In this document: piece after piece, positions 35,486-46,592 of the stretch
How the letters are laid out: each line of letters opens with the position of its first letter
Numbering within the stretch: the first letter of the stretch is position 1
Origin: Periconia sp. R9002
Taxonomy: Eukaryota; Ascomycota; Dothideomycetes; Pleosporales; Periconiaceae
NCBI GenBank assembly: GCA_023627715.1
Contig: JAMAHW010000028.1
Location: forward strand, 310,001 to 374,000
Length of the DNA stretch: 64,000 bases
Direction of reading: 5' to 3'
Notes under the pieces: generated by a model
Databases searched by the model: none
The model's input: the letters and a program-made list of their open reading frames with translations, nothing else
What the model was told of the DNA's origin: nothing
Program-made: the position numbers and the translations under genes

Positions 35486-37270
35486 AAAGTTTTCAAACAT
35501 AGGTACACTGTGTCTGGTAGTTATCCAATTGTATGATTGTAAAATTCCACCATCTCCATTAAGTCTCGCTTCGTATTCATGATTGGTCTCTGAAGGATCC
35601 CTCAAAGGATTCTTTGGAATATAGCCTAAATTCCTGTCATCGCACAGTGTTAGTACCGCGAATAATCCAATGACTCTGAGACGATGCCTTTTAGTTTTCA
35701 CGGCTTATAAACATTAAGTGCAAGGGTACCTGTTTGTTTTATTGTGTGAAAGGGTAAGATACATGATCAATATTATTTGAAAAGGCGTATGCTACATAAC
35801 TTAGATATTTTGTTTTCTTTGGGATTGGTGTACTGACAATCACCCTTGAAAATGGTGACGGCTCGTCGTCAATTAAAGTCGCCATTACATGGTTAGATAC
35901 GGGGTGTCTTGCCCCATGGGGTGCATTTTAATTTTCCGATAGGTCTGGCAAATTCCTCCGCATACCCCGCACTTTCGACAGCGGCAAGCTAATGCGGATA
36001 TTGCATGAGTTGCTCTTGATTAAGCGATCGCATTTGCGCTTAATACATCGCTTCCTGAGTCTGTCTTTCGCGTCATTCTTCAGTTCAGACAAAGCATCAC
36101 ATTTATAACGAAGCCTAAATGTGTCAGCTATCGTTCTTCGTAAAGAGATAATCAACCAAGAACTCAACATAGTCCATTAGATACCAGTTCCACCAACTCT
36201 ACATAGCTTCTCCGCTCTGGGGTCTCTCTTTTGGCTGATGTGAAGCATTGGGATGTTCGAAACATGGTGAGAGCAAGTATCTCTCCCTATTCTTTTCGGA
36301 AATAGTAATCCCGAACGAAGCATTACGCAAATATTCTTACCCAGACCAAGAACATCTGGAAAATATACAGATAAATAAGTCGATACCGCTTTGATTAGCA
36401 AGAATCGCACATTTCCCCTTATACTCTACACGTGGAATCGGTTTTCCTCACCCGCTAGCAGTTGTTTGACGTAGGACCCCGTGGTGGGTTCACTAAGATC
36501 ATCTCCTAGAGATGTCGGCAGTTGAATCGGTAGGGGAGGAAATACCCATTCATCAATCTTAGGGCGCTTGAGGAGCTGGCTGTAATCTGGAGCACTGCAG
36601 CAAGTCAAGAGGTTCTCGTCTAATCAGTATGGATAACTGCGCCGGAACGTAAAATGCTCGCCCAAACTGCTTGTTTCTGTTTTGCTTTTTTCCTAGGTAG
36701 AAAGCACAGTCTACCAAGTTCCTACAAAATTCTATTCCGTTGTGTCAACAACAACCCACGGTTAATCTGAACATAGCAGATGATCACCATCGAAAACGAG
36801 ATCTCATCAGAACCAATATATAAATCCAAGGTCGCTAATCGTGTTACCAACAGAACGAGGTTGACGTTGCACGTATACGCATGGTATGAAATGAGGTCTG
36901 CGGGTGGTCAATTTATACTCTACAACCTCGGGGTTATTAAAGCTGGGCGCAATCAACGCGGCAAAACAGTAGAAAAAGAAGACCGTCACGATTGGTGCGA
37001 TTTGAAGGCATCTTGTGTCAGGGGTAAAATATGGGGTTGAATACGCACCCTGTCCTGGTTCGAAACATGTGGGTGACGATCGCCAAGAGATCTTGTAGTA
37101 GGAAACAATGCGTTTCCGAGAACTAGTGGACTGCTGTTATTAGGCGTGCAACGATATCCTTGGGCATCTACGACAATATAAAAGATCTCGAGACTCGCGG
37201 ATGGATCTTGACCAAGCAGTGAACGATTCATACCTAACATCATAGTTTCATATCTCAAGCCATATCGAAA
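35486..37270. other. Gene-free stretch, possibly with degenerate coding remnants
   Basis: No intact gene supported. On the minus strand, three successive short open frames (36608-36426, 36410-36177, 36170-35928) end one after another. They have protein-like composition (for example PKIDEWVFPPLPIQLP) but no recognised domain, and could be remnants of a decayed gene or chance. Confidence 0.35.
37177..37183 (+). promoter_or_regulatory. TATA-like box of the alpha/beta-hydrolase gene
   Basis: TATAAAA lies 88 bp upstream of the ATG at 37271. Confidence 0.4.
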
Positions 37271-38248
37271 ATGAAGCTGAACGTCGTTGGATTCACTCTT
37301 CTTTCGAGTGTCGCTGTGGCCTCACCTGTCGTCGACAAGAGACAGGGAGATGGCGGTGACGGTCCCTACAAGCCCGGAGTAAATACCCTGAAGTCGTTTC
37401 ATCGATTGGATTGACGACGCTAACTCGCGCTGTAGACATACAAGACAGATAGCAGCCTCCAACAGCACACAATCTACTTGCCAACAAACCCTCCCGCCAA
37501 CCTCACGCTTCCAGTTCTTGTCTGGGGCAACGGTGGTTGCGGTGCTGACGGCCTCTCAACCTCGCAATTTCTTCAGCAAGTCGCTTCCTACGGATACATC
37601 GCCATCGCCTCAGGCGCCCCTGGCCAGCAAGGAAGCACCACGTCTGCGTTTATGAAACAATCGATTGACTGGGTCACCCAAAATGCCGGGAAAGGAGCTT
37701 ACTCTAAGGTGGACGCGACCAAGATCATGGCCGCTGGTTTCAGCTGCGGTGGTGTTGAAGCCATGGACCAAATTTGGGACTCTCGCGTGAAGACTATCGG
37801 CGTTGTTAGCTCTGGATTGCTCACGAACTATACGGCAGCTAGCCATTTCAACAAACCCATCGTCTACATCCTGGGAGGTTCCGGCGATATCGCTTACTCT
37901 AATGTAAGTTGCTTAACCTATTTTGTTACAGACTTTCCTGCAATCTCCGCTGGCTTATCCCAAATACTGCCAATCGTTGCTAATACGAGAACTCAGGGCG
38001 AGAGAGATTACAACGCCCTCCCAGCTGGCACCCCCAGTTGGAAGGGCAACATCCCCGTGGGTCACGGCGGCACTCTGTTCGATCAGAACGGCGGCCGGTT
38101 TGGAAAAGCAGCCTTGAACTGGCTGCAGTGGGTCTTCCGAGGAGACGCGAAGGCCAAGGCCTACTTCACCAGCGGTGGCTCTTCAGCCGATGGATGGCAG
38201 GTTCAGAGCAAGTCACTGGACAAAATCACAGCACCCATCAAGAAGTAA
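37271..38248 (+). CDS. Secreted alpha/beta-hydrolase (dienelactone-hydrolase-like)
   Basis: Exons 37271-37378, 37436-37903 and 37997-38248 give 275 aa. A signal peptide ends near residue 18 (VAVASP), and a KR at 23-24 is a likely Kex2 site. The nucleophile is Ser139 in GFSCGG (137-142). Asp187 (GGSGDIAY) and His215 (PVGHGG) complete a plausible triad. WGNGGCGADG near residue 67 resembles an oxyanion region. The second intron (37904-37996) is 93 nt, a multiple of three and free of in-frame stops, so unspliced mRNA would encode a 306-residue protein with an insert exactly between Asp187 and His215. I model it as an intron because of its GTAAGT donor and CTCAG acceptor, and because removing it gives the continuous DIAYSNGERDY segment expected of the family. 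Substrate is unknown. Confidence 0.82.
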
Positions 38249-39992
38249 ATGGTCCTCCTGTTGTTTCTCCGTCTATTGATTCGGTATACTGCACCGATGC
38301 AGTGGACCAATCTGTAGTTTATTCATCATTTAAAGTTTTTGGAACTCGAAGTTCTACACGCTGAGCATCTGGTACTGCCATTCAAGAGGGTGATGCAAAC
38401 GCTTCTGATTCCCGTGTCATAATCGCCTGTGCATCAAGCGACCGTCAGCTGAACTAATATACACATGTCAAATTAGCAGAACGCCGTGGGAGAAAGAATG
38501 TGTAACAGCAATATTTGCCTTCAATCTCCGTACATACAGCTCTTATCGATTATTTTACTGGTAATGCATTATGAGACCCCTATGAGTTTGGCATTTACCA
38601 TGTATCCTCTTATTACAGTTTGGGGTTTGCTTTACGAAATCTAGATTGTTGATGGGCTTCAGAGCACGTTTGAGTGGCATTGTAGATTAATCAAAATCCT
38701 GTTTGTATAGTCAGTGCTGCAAATAGCTCTCTAGCTGAATCACGATAGTTATTGTGGCTGATGTTGGTGTTTCAACTGTACCAATCGCCTATTGGCCACA
38801 ACCAGGAGGTCCGTGTGTGTGCGATCTTAGCAACGGAGGGGATTTTTTTCAATTTTTTTAAGACTTTTACGTAGCGTTCGCGCTTAAAATCTTAATTTTG
38901 CGCTCGATAGAAATATTTTGTTAGTGTTTAGTCTCTTCGGCCTCCGTGGCCAATGATTTTGCTGGGCAGTGGTATCCGAAGCAGCTGAGCCACTCCCTTC
39001 ATGCCTGAGAGATTCTGCGGTTATACCAAAAAAGCTTAGCACTACTCGTATTGCAACGTCGTACCTCAGCTTCGGGCATTACCGACAGTAAGTTCACCGC
39101 GAGTTTGTATTCCCTTCTCTATAGCGGGCCAAGCTGAAGGCCGCCAAGAGCTACATAAATCACACGATCATTGCTCAATCGCGACCAGGGTCTTCATAGT
39201 TGTCTAAACACCGGCAAATTTTCTGGTGAATTTTCAAATGCTCATTCAGCCAAGAAAAACCCTCCACGGTGGGGGATAATATTTGTTCTCCAATTGTTTA
39301 ACAGTAGGTGGTCTACATTGCCAATTGTGAAGATGTCAATTTCATTGTACAAAGTGTCCCGCCATTTTCATGCCAATCTTTATCTCGTCAGTGCTACTTG
39401 TTGTCTCCGTTTGACCCTCTTCAAACCTCAATTGGGAAACGTTAACAACGTCATACTAATATATGAAATGTGGGGGCTCCAAAAAGCCGTTGTAGTCGTT
39501 GCTAATACTTTTACTAAAAATTTTGGCACATGTTTGTGGCTAAGCTTTGAGGCTCTTGTAGTCTGGCGAAGCTGAGCTCTGCCAAGGCATATGCAGGGTT
39601 ACTTCAGCTCTACCCTATACCTATTGTCGGCGACCAGTTTCATGTAGCGCAAACGAACCGACATTTCTCAGCCCGAGTGTCGCATGGCTCTGAACAGCTA
39701 TACACTGGGTTAGAATGATGGCTGCGGCAAGTGTGGCTGCAACGCATAGCGCTGAATGTATCAATCGCAATGACCAGGTGCCATCATGACTTCTCCGAGT
39801 AGGAATCAAAACGGTAGGTTTTATACGAAGGAATTAGTATAAATCAAAGCAAATCCACCTGTACAACAATCATCAACACAATCACATTCGTTACTCACAA
39901 CAACAAGAACGTTCACAAAAAATAATCCTTGATATCCTATCTGCTCGTCATCTCTTTCACTTTAGAAGTATTTGTTTTTGATTCTTCTTAAA
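38249..39992. other. Gene-free stretch
   Basis: No supported gene. AT-rich, with the hydrolase 3' flank at one end and the wall-protein promoter at the other (TATAAAT at 39838-39844). Confidence 0.5.
39838..39844 (+). promoter_or_regulatory. TATA-like box of the wall-protein gene
   Basis: TATAAAT lies 149-155 bp upstream of the ATG at 39993, followed by a CA/AAC-rich leader. Confidence 0.35.
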
Positions 39993-41158
39993 ATGAAGAT
40001 CACCATCTCTGCTTTTCTAGCGGCTACTGGTCTTGCTGCTATTGCCTCCGCTGCCAAAGTTTCTCCAGACACAGTCTACAAGCTCAAAATCAGCGCACAG
40101 GGAGCCCTAAAGCGAGGCCTCGATGGGAGTATCCTGGCACTAAAGGACGAATCCGCCGGCACTACACCCACTGCTCTCGGAGTGTGGAACACCGGGAACC
40201 CCCGAAACCCCTATACATTCACACTCGGCAAGTCATCTTTGAGCGACAAACTCTACGAGATCAATGGCGCTCTCAAGAAAACACACCTTGTACTCCACGG
40301 AAACCGCATAGCCTTGGGTGTATACGATGTCCCCATCGGCGCCGATCCCAAGGTCAACAACACGGAAATGCTCTCCACCAACCAATGGTGGGCGACAGAC
40401 ATTTCGGGATCGCTGCAGCTTTTCCATGCCGAGGCGTTCAAGGCTGGTGCCCCAGAAAACCCAGGTTGGACTGGTGCTGGTTCATGGCGACTATGCTACG
40501 GAAACTCCACATCGGCATTCCCCGATTATCAGCTCGTCTGGTTCGACGGTAAGAATTCCCTTCGACTTAGACTATTCTTCAGTCAGCTAATACAGAAATA
40601 GGCCTTAACAACCTCACCCGATATTTCGGAACGTGTGAGAGTGCCTTTAACGTCCAAATTGTGGAGCACACGAAAGCCTCTAGTACCAGCAGGTTCTACA
40701 CGGGTGTACCGGCCCCTACCAAGACTGGTTCGAAGAGCAGTTGGATCCCGGGGGAACCATCTCCTTGCACCACTGATTCGAAAGGCATTTGGATTCCTGG
40801 AGTTCCTTCTCCTACTAATGCAAAGGGCAGTTGGATTCCTGGCGTACCAGCCCCTTCTAATGCGAAGAGCAGCTGGATCCCCGGTGTGCCTGCCCCGTCT
40901 AATGCGAAGAGCAGCTGGATCCCAGGTTTGCCTGCCCCATCCACCACTGGTTCCAAGGGAAAATATATTCCTGGATGCCCTGCTCCTTCTAGTGCGAAAG
41001 GCACCTGGATCACCGGAGTTCCTTCTCCTTCGAGTAACGGTACCGGTATCAGTACTGCAACGCCAAAACCAGCCACATTCCAAGGTGGAGCTTCTCAAGT
41101 TGGATTCGCTGGGATGCTCTTGGGAGTTGCACTGGGAGCAGTGGCTTTGATTATTTGA
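39993..41158 (+). CDS. Secreted, probably GPI-anchored protein with eight WIPGVPAP-type repeats
   Basis: Exons 39993-40548 and 40602-41158, with a 53-nt intron, give 370 aa. Residues 1-20 are a signal peptide (AATGLAAIASA). Residues 21-210 form a globular domain I cannot name, with a few cysteines and N-glycosylation sequons (NNT, NST). Residues 217-328 hold eight units of the form [WFY]-[IT]-x-G-x-P-[AS]-P, spaced 13-20 residues apart by Ser/Lys/Thr-rich linkers: FYTGVPAP, WIPGEPSP, WIPGVPSP, WIPGVPAP twice, WIPGLPAP, YIPGCPAP and WITGVPSP. A Gly/Ser segment and a hydrophobic C-terminus (350-370) with no charged tail suit GPI anchoring. Together this suggests a cell-wall or surface protein. 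Function is unknown; the signal and anchor are predictions. Confidence 0.8.
40712..41024 (+). repeat. Intragenic tandem repeat encoding WIPGVPAP units
   Basis: DNA repeats of about 48-60 bp run through the second exon of the wall-protein gene; two adjacent units around 40860-40930 are nearly identical at the base level. Such arrays are prone to unit gain and loss. Confidence 0.8.
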
Positions 41159-43416
41159 TTTCTTTAGCTCAATGATGCTTTGAATCATGTTTGGTATGGC
41201 AGGCAATTAGCAGAGGCAGGGTGGGTGTAAATACTTGGCGTGATTTCGGGTTTATCTTTCTCTGTACTCTTCTTCTTATCTGTACTTTTCTTCTTCACCC
41301 TCTTCTTCTTCTTCCCCATCTTCTTCTTTTTTAACTTTTCCCCACGCCCGTACTTATGTAGATAGGCGTTCTTTTTTAGCATAATAGACTGTAGAGAGAG
41401 CTTCTAGAAGCATGAAAAGTTACCTCATCTGATAAACAGGTAATATTTTAGATGGCAGTAAGACATTATGGCATTGCAAGAATGCCCTTGTCTGTGATGC
41501 TCCCTTAGTTTTATCCTAAAAAATATTTCATTCAGCATCACGTAACACCAGTGGAAAGGTATCACAGTATAATATGCCGAGTGGGTGGACTTATCCTATT
41601 AATAATGTAGCTCAGTAGGCTTACTTATGTTCTTGCTTGTTTCCTGCAAAGAGGGCTGTTATGCCCTGGTGTGTTATAGTCGATAAGTGGAAGGACAGAG
41701 TAACAAAACATTTCACAAGTAAACTAGGTAGTGTGGTAGCGAGCGTGGGGCATGACCAGTGTTCCGGGTCTTCTTGCTTCTCTTTAGGGATTGTCCTCGA
41801 TTGGGTATGAAAATCGGGAATAGCCTTCGACCCTTACGAATTTCTGGGGAGTGGAATTGAATACATCAGGACCTGCACTTGCGTGAAACTCCGTTAGAGC
41901 CACATAGTTTACATATGTAGGCTTATATATCCATAGCGAACGGTGACATGATTCATGTTGGCTAACTCTCCTTTTTAGCAAATCGCACATTTCGATTCTC
42001 CTCTCTGGATTTTGTCAGCGTCTCTTCGCCCCGCGGAAGCGCAGGAATACCATATTCCAAAACGGTCCATCTCCGAAAACTATGAAATTACCTCTGTTAC
42101 GCATAACCGAATGGATTGAAATTTGAATATACACAGGACAAAGTGGCTGACACTACCTTTGGATCTCACGTTGAGGTTGTGACATCGTCACACCAGCTCA
42201 CCCCACATTCAGCACCGCGCCAAGAAGCGAAATTGCATCTACGAAGAATGTGCATAGAGGCCGAAATTTCAAACGTTTTACCACCCACTTAACCGCTTGC
42301 TAGGATCTCTGCCAAGAGAGTGTGTGCACAAGGCTTGAGTTTTACAGCACAACTTGACGAGCTGAGCAAGCATCAATATTCAGGTGGTTAGAGCCAAATG
42401 CTCTAAAGGCCGATCGCATCAGTGCGAAGCAAGCATTGAAGCATTATGTTCAGTATTGGCTAAGAAGTTTGCATAAAATAGAATAACACACACTCCCGAG
42501 CGCTCGGAGCGTGTTATTAGCCCCTTCTAGGTACGTGTGCGGGAGGCTGAGTCAGGGAGACTTTTGGTTTTGACATTGATTGCCGCACTTGGTTGTAGGT
42601 GGCTGTTTTACTTCACATATCACAACATACTGATCTTAGCGGGTTCTGATGTGGCAGTCAATGAATGGTCCGTACGACTTTATCTTCACGCACTTTTGCA
42701 TTGATACCCAAAGAAACCACATGAGATATATAAAAACTGAAAAAGAAAAGATCAAGAAAAGATCAGTTTGGGCCCGCCATCCCCAGTGAAAGGCTGCTGG
42801 TACATTTCAGATCGCGTCGCAATTTCCTGGTGACCATCAGGGTCATCATCGTTGATAGTACCCTGATGGCCACGCACTAGTCAACACTCTTGATTCTCCC
42901 TCTCTACTAACCCCAAGTTTGAAGTCACTCTTCATAAACCTAATTATAATAATTCAAGATTCCAGCTTGCATTTCAAATCACACATACCATGTCCTGGAT
43001 ATTTGTTGATGTACAACGAGGAGCAGTACCGATACCCGTACAGGAGCGGTGAAGTAAATTGGTGCTCACTTGTACCTTCTTCAGCGCCCAATATGGATTA
43101 CACAGAATTGACAAGGGACAGAGGCAGAAACACGTCATGATGTAGGCCATACCGATTAACCTGAGGTCCGTGCATCAAAACATGTAAGCGTGTGATGGAT
43201 GTATCAATTGATGTGTATTGTATTAGTGTTGTACCAGCTAACTATCTATCCCTATATATAGATGTCCGGCTCCTACCCTCCAAGGCAACTTCCTCCATAC
43301 CTCACAAAAAACTCGTACACATATACTTGCCGAACTCATAAACCCTCTCATCCCAACTCAACGTCTTTTTATTCCAGAAACCGGTGATATCATCTCGCGA
43401 TTATCTCTCGCCTGCA
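41159..43416. other. Gene-free stretch with T/C-rich tract and a hairpin
   Basis: No supported gene. A CTT-rich tract occupies about 41260-41340, an imperfect hairpin lies at 42482-42518, and TATATATA at 43253-43260 precedes the ATP-grasp gene by about 160 bp. Confidence 0.5.
42482..42518. repeat. Interrupted inverted repeat
   Basis: A perfect 12-bp palindrome CCGAGCGCTCGG (42496-42507) is flanked by exact outer arms AATAACAC (42482-42489) and GTGTTATT (42511-42518). Confidence 0.75.
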
Positions 43417-45483
43417 ATGGATCAAGCTTCAAAGCCGCCCCTAAATATGTACTGGGCTACCCGATCAATACCTCCAAACCCCTCACATGGAGAACACTAT
43501 ACTCTTTATCTTCTCGATATTCTGTTGGTTCCTTCTTCCTGCTCTGTCACATCCGAATTCTGCGCCAAGTACCCTCACGTTTTCTCGCTATCAGATTTTT
43601 ACAATGAAACTGCCAAATTCCCATCTCGACCAGCCGCATACTTACTGCACCAGCTAGCGGTACTATCAGGCTCAGAAACCAGCTCTCGTCATTATACTTT
43701 TATCCTACCATATGCTGCTCGGTATATCATCAGATCGGACTTTCTGTCCATTCGCCTTCTGATGCTTCCGTCAAGCTATGAGGTACATTCGTTTACTCGG
43801 CCGCGCCAATACTGTGCAATGAATTATATTTGCCAGTTAGGTAGTGACGTAGTTGGACAGCTTGCTTCTGCTGTGGGTGTCATCGCTTTGGATATAGGTC
43901 GCAGCTTTGACTTGCAGAACCTAACGCATCAACTGCAAGGCAGACTCTGTCACCCTTGGCTATACGTGAACAGAATCTGCGAGCGTAGAGTTGCTTTGGT
44001 CAGAGGGAGACCGAACTTTCGCGTTGGCTGCTCCGTATACCGGGCAGCGAAGGCGTTGGGCGTATCCCTTGTTATCATAGACGAAGACAACCACTGGCTG
44101 CAAGCAGACACTCCGTATAATAAAGAGATCCGGGAAGCATTTCTTACCGTTGACATGAAAGAAAATCCATCCCTATCAGATCGAATTGCGGTTGCCGTAC
44201 ACTCTTATCCCGAGAAAATTCATGGCATTTTTACATTGTCTGATAACTATCTCGTAGCTGTGGCCCAAGCAGCGGAGAAACTCGGTCTGCCGACGTCTCC
44301 GTCATCTGCATATGAAGCAGCATTTGACAAAAGCATGACCCGCAAACTCCATGCCCATCCGTCCGAATTCGCCACTGTTGAAAACCAGGAAGATTTAGTT
44401 AGCGTCCTTTCCAACGGAGACTTTCGTCCGCAGTATCCGCTGATCGTGAAGCCTAGGACTGGAGGATGGAACTCACAGTATGTCCGCAAAATTCGCAACG
44501 AGCAAGACTTGTTCCTGGCCGTCCAAGAAATTTGCCCGAAATACATCAATGGAGTGGTTATTGAGCCTTACTATGAAGGTCCTGAGATAGACGTCAACGT
44601 AGTCCTGTCTGGCAGGAAGGTGATTTTCCAGGAGATTGTTGATGAGCCCCCAAGCCGTGGTGACGTAGCCGGAGACATCTCGGCAGACTTCCTCGAGAAC
44701 GGAATGCGATCACCATCTATACTGCCTTTCGAGGAGCAGCAGTCCATTTTCTCCTCAGTGTCCAAAGACCTCTTGTCATTGGGTTTCACTGATGGAGTCT
44801 TCCACGTCGAGGCGAGGTTCTCGCAATCCAGCATGGAGCTACGAAACGAAAACGGCTTAATCGACCTTGTATCCACGTCGCCAACACCCAGCAAGGACAT
44901 CCGCTGCCATCTGATTGAGATCAACGCAAGACCGCCCGGACTACGTGCACAGATCCTGACCAAGCTTACATACGGCATCGATTATTTCGCCATTCAGATA
45001 CTGTCGGCAATCAATGACAAAAGCCGCATGGAGGCCTCGTGCTACTCGTTCAACCTACCCCAGTTTCCTCAAGGGGCTCAATGCTGGTCTCAGCTGGTTC
45101 ACCTGCCAGTGCTCCAAAAAGGGACCACCGCTGGCATAAACGCAATCCACCGCCTGATTGCTCAATTGCCGCCTAGTGTTGCCTCGCATATTGTCGATTA
45201 CCAATGTTGTTTCAACCCTGGTGAAACTTTGCCTGATCCATCTGAGTATGTGGATGTCTTTGGCCATTGTATCGTCTCTTCAACTGAAAGCCGCAGACAT
45301 GTGGTGAGCATGGCCGATACCATTCTCAATGCCTATTATGAGAGTGGCGCACAAACTATAGCACCGTTGAACTCCAATGGAGAGGAAGCTAGTATTTTCA
45401 ATAGCCAATCCGAGAGCTCAACGGGTATGAAGTCTCATTTAGGAATCACAAACGGGGTTGAATCTTTAGCTTTGGGGGAGTAA
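43417..45483 (+). CDS. ATP-grasp ligase (carnosine-synthase-like), orphan
   Basis: Intronless, 688 aa from the ATG at 43417; the frame is open a little further upstream but without another ATG. Residues 1-270 are an uncharacterised N-terminal domain. From about 290 the ATP-grasp fold is clear: KSMTRKL (305-311), LIVKPRTGGWNS (342-353) with the nucleotide-binding lysine and glycine loop, VIEPYYEGPEIDVNVVL (381-397), and the Mg-binding EINARPPG (501-508). The order and the 'EGPEIDVN...EINARPPG' pattern resemble the PF13535 group that includes carnosine synthase and bacterial dipeptide ligases. The enzyme should form an amide bond through an acyl-phosphate. Neither substrate can be read. No biosynthetic partner lies nearby: the next genes are a small unknown and PRPP synthetase. 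Confidence 0.82.
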   Translation: MDQASKPPLNMYWATRSIPPNPSHGEHYTLYLLDILLVPSSCSVTSEFCAKYPHVFSLSDFYNETAKFPSRPAAYLLHQLAVLSGSETSSRHYTFILPYAARYIIRSDFLSIRLLMLPSSYEVHSFTRPRQYCAMNYICQLGSDVVGQLASAVGVIALDIGRSFDLQNLTHQLQGRLCHPWLYVNRICERRVALVRGRPNFRVGCSVYRAAKALGVSLVIIDEDNHWLQADTPYNKEIREAFLTVDMKENPSLSDRIAVAVHSYPEKIHGIFTLSDNYLVAVAQAAEKLGLPTSPSSAYEAAFDKSMTRKLHAHPSEFATVENQEDLVSVLSNGDFRPQYPLIVKPRTGGWNSQYVRKIRNEQDLFLAVQEICPKYINGVVIEPYYEGPEIDVNVVLSGRKVIFQEIVDEPPSRGDVAGDISADFLENGMRSPSILPFEEQQSIFSSVSKDLLSLGFTDGVFHVEARFSQSSMELRNENGLIDLVSTSPTPSKDIRCHLIEINARPPGLRAQILTKLTYGIDYFAIQILSAINDKSRMEASCYSFNLPQFPQGAQCWSQLVHLPVLQKGTTAGINAIHRLIAQLPPSVASHIVDYQCCFNPGETLPDPSEYVDVFGHCIVSSTESRRHVVSMADTILNAYYESGAQTIAPLNSNGEEASIFNSQSESSTGMKSHLGITNGVESLALGE

Positions 45484-46210
45484 TAGCGTTTAAATCCACC
45501 TTTCGGTCATAAAAGGTATTTCACCGTTCTACAATCTTCTGTAGCGAGCATAACTTACTACGATATCAGAATTAGTGAGCTTGTTTCTGTCTCATCTTGT
45601 ACTTAGACGCCTTAGTTGTAATTCCAAATTTCTTATGTGACGTTTTCACGCTGTCAATACCGTGAATAATTTGATTACTCCTACAATGGCAATTCTTCAT
45701 TTCACAGTACACCCCAACATGACAACCGCATCCAAAAATCACTCTATCTGCAAGATTAATCTATCCATCTCCTCTGTAAAACTCCGCGGTCCGAATTACC
45801 ACAAGCGAGTGGATTTTCTCCCTTGAAATTCTTAAGGTCTATTGTCTATTGTTAATGCACCTTCCGCTTCTTCGTCCATGTGTACATTTAACATAGACTT
45901 CAACCTCTGTAATCCCATATGAGGTCACTCCTTGTGCGTCACAGAATATCTGCCACACTCATTCAGAGTCTGCGAGTTGTACTAGAAGACTAATCAGAAG
46001 CACTACATATTCATCAGTGCACACAATTCACACAGCAAACAAGGCCCTACAAAAGACAATATACTTCGGCGTGCGGAAAAATGGTAAACAAGAGTAATCA
46101 AGAAACGGTCCGACAAGCGGAGTCTTGAACGAGAAGCGTCAAAGTATTGGGCTGCTGGTACGACAATCGAACAAAAAGATAGTCCAGAGCACTCTGTCGA
46201 TGACCTCGAT
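45484..46210. other. AT-rich stretch; possible 5' part of the small spliced gene
   Basis: No firm gene. The frame of the small gene starting at 46211 stays open back to 46088, encoding a protein-like segment (KRSDKRSLEREASKYW), so an upstream exon or start is possible. Confidence 0.4.
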
Positions 46211-46592
46211 ATGGAATGCCCAGAGCCGGACAAGATTACTTTAGATTCACCAAATGAGGGCGAAGATGAGGAATGGGAGCTGAGGAGCCACACACCTCCC
46301 CCTAATTTGGTCAGTATGTCCTGAGTGTGATTATAGCTTTTCCTCGCCTGAAGGTGTAAGGAACTGACGTTGGTAGAAGCGAGAATGCGACTCACCACAG
46401 TTCTACGCTGAATCTCGAAGTCGTTCCAGGTTTGTAGTTTAATGGCAAAAATTGTTGCATTCGCTAAAACCTTGTAGATTTCGACTCCCGTCTCGAAGCT
46501 CTTCACCTACAACACTCGATGGGCGTGCAAGTCCTCTGCCCACGCCACAACCTACGAAAGCACGACAACCACGAGAGAATTGCAGTTTTTAA
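46211..46592 (+). CDS. Small hypothetical protein, three-exon model
   Basis: The model joins 46211-46309, 46377-46429 and 46478-46592 to encode 88 aa. Intron 1 (67 nt) uses a GTCAGT donor and ends in a strong branch-to-acceptor signal, ACTGAC about ten bases before GGTAG. Intron 2 (48 nt) runs GTTTGT...GCTAAAAC...TTGTAG. Phases fit, and splicing turns three stop-interrupted pieces into one continuous protein: an acidic N-terminus (PNEGEDEEWELRSHTPPPNL) followed by a Ser/Arg/Pro-rich C-terminus (SRSRFRLPSRSSSP, PLPTPQPTKARQP). The frame is open back to 46088, so the true start may lie upstream. I recognise no family. A better donor, GTATGT at 46314, would shift the frame and end early, so intron 1 is the weakest part. 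Confidence 0.4.

Noticed and set aside
37050..37070. GGTTCGAAAC resembling a tRNA B box
   Set aside because: No A box or cloverleaf could be formed around it.
40583..41206. 207-codon minus-strand frame opposite the wall-protein repeats
   Set aside because: It is the antisense of the tandem repeat; its apparent repeats are explained by the plus-strand coding array.
46003..46506. 167-codon minus-strand frame
   Set aside because: No domain, and the overlapping plus strand gives a better spliced model with proper intron signals.
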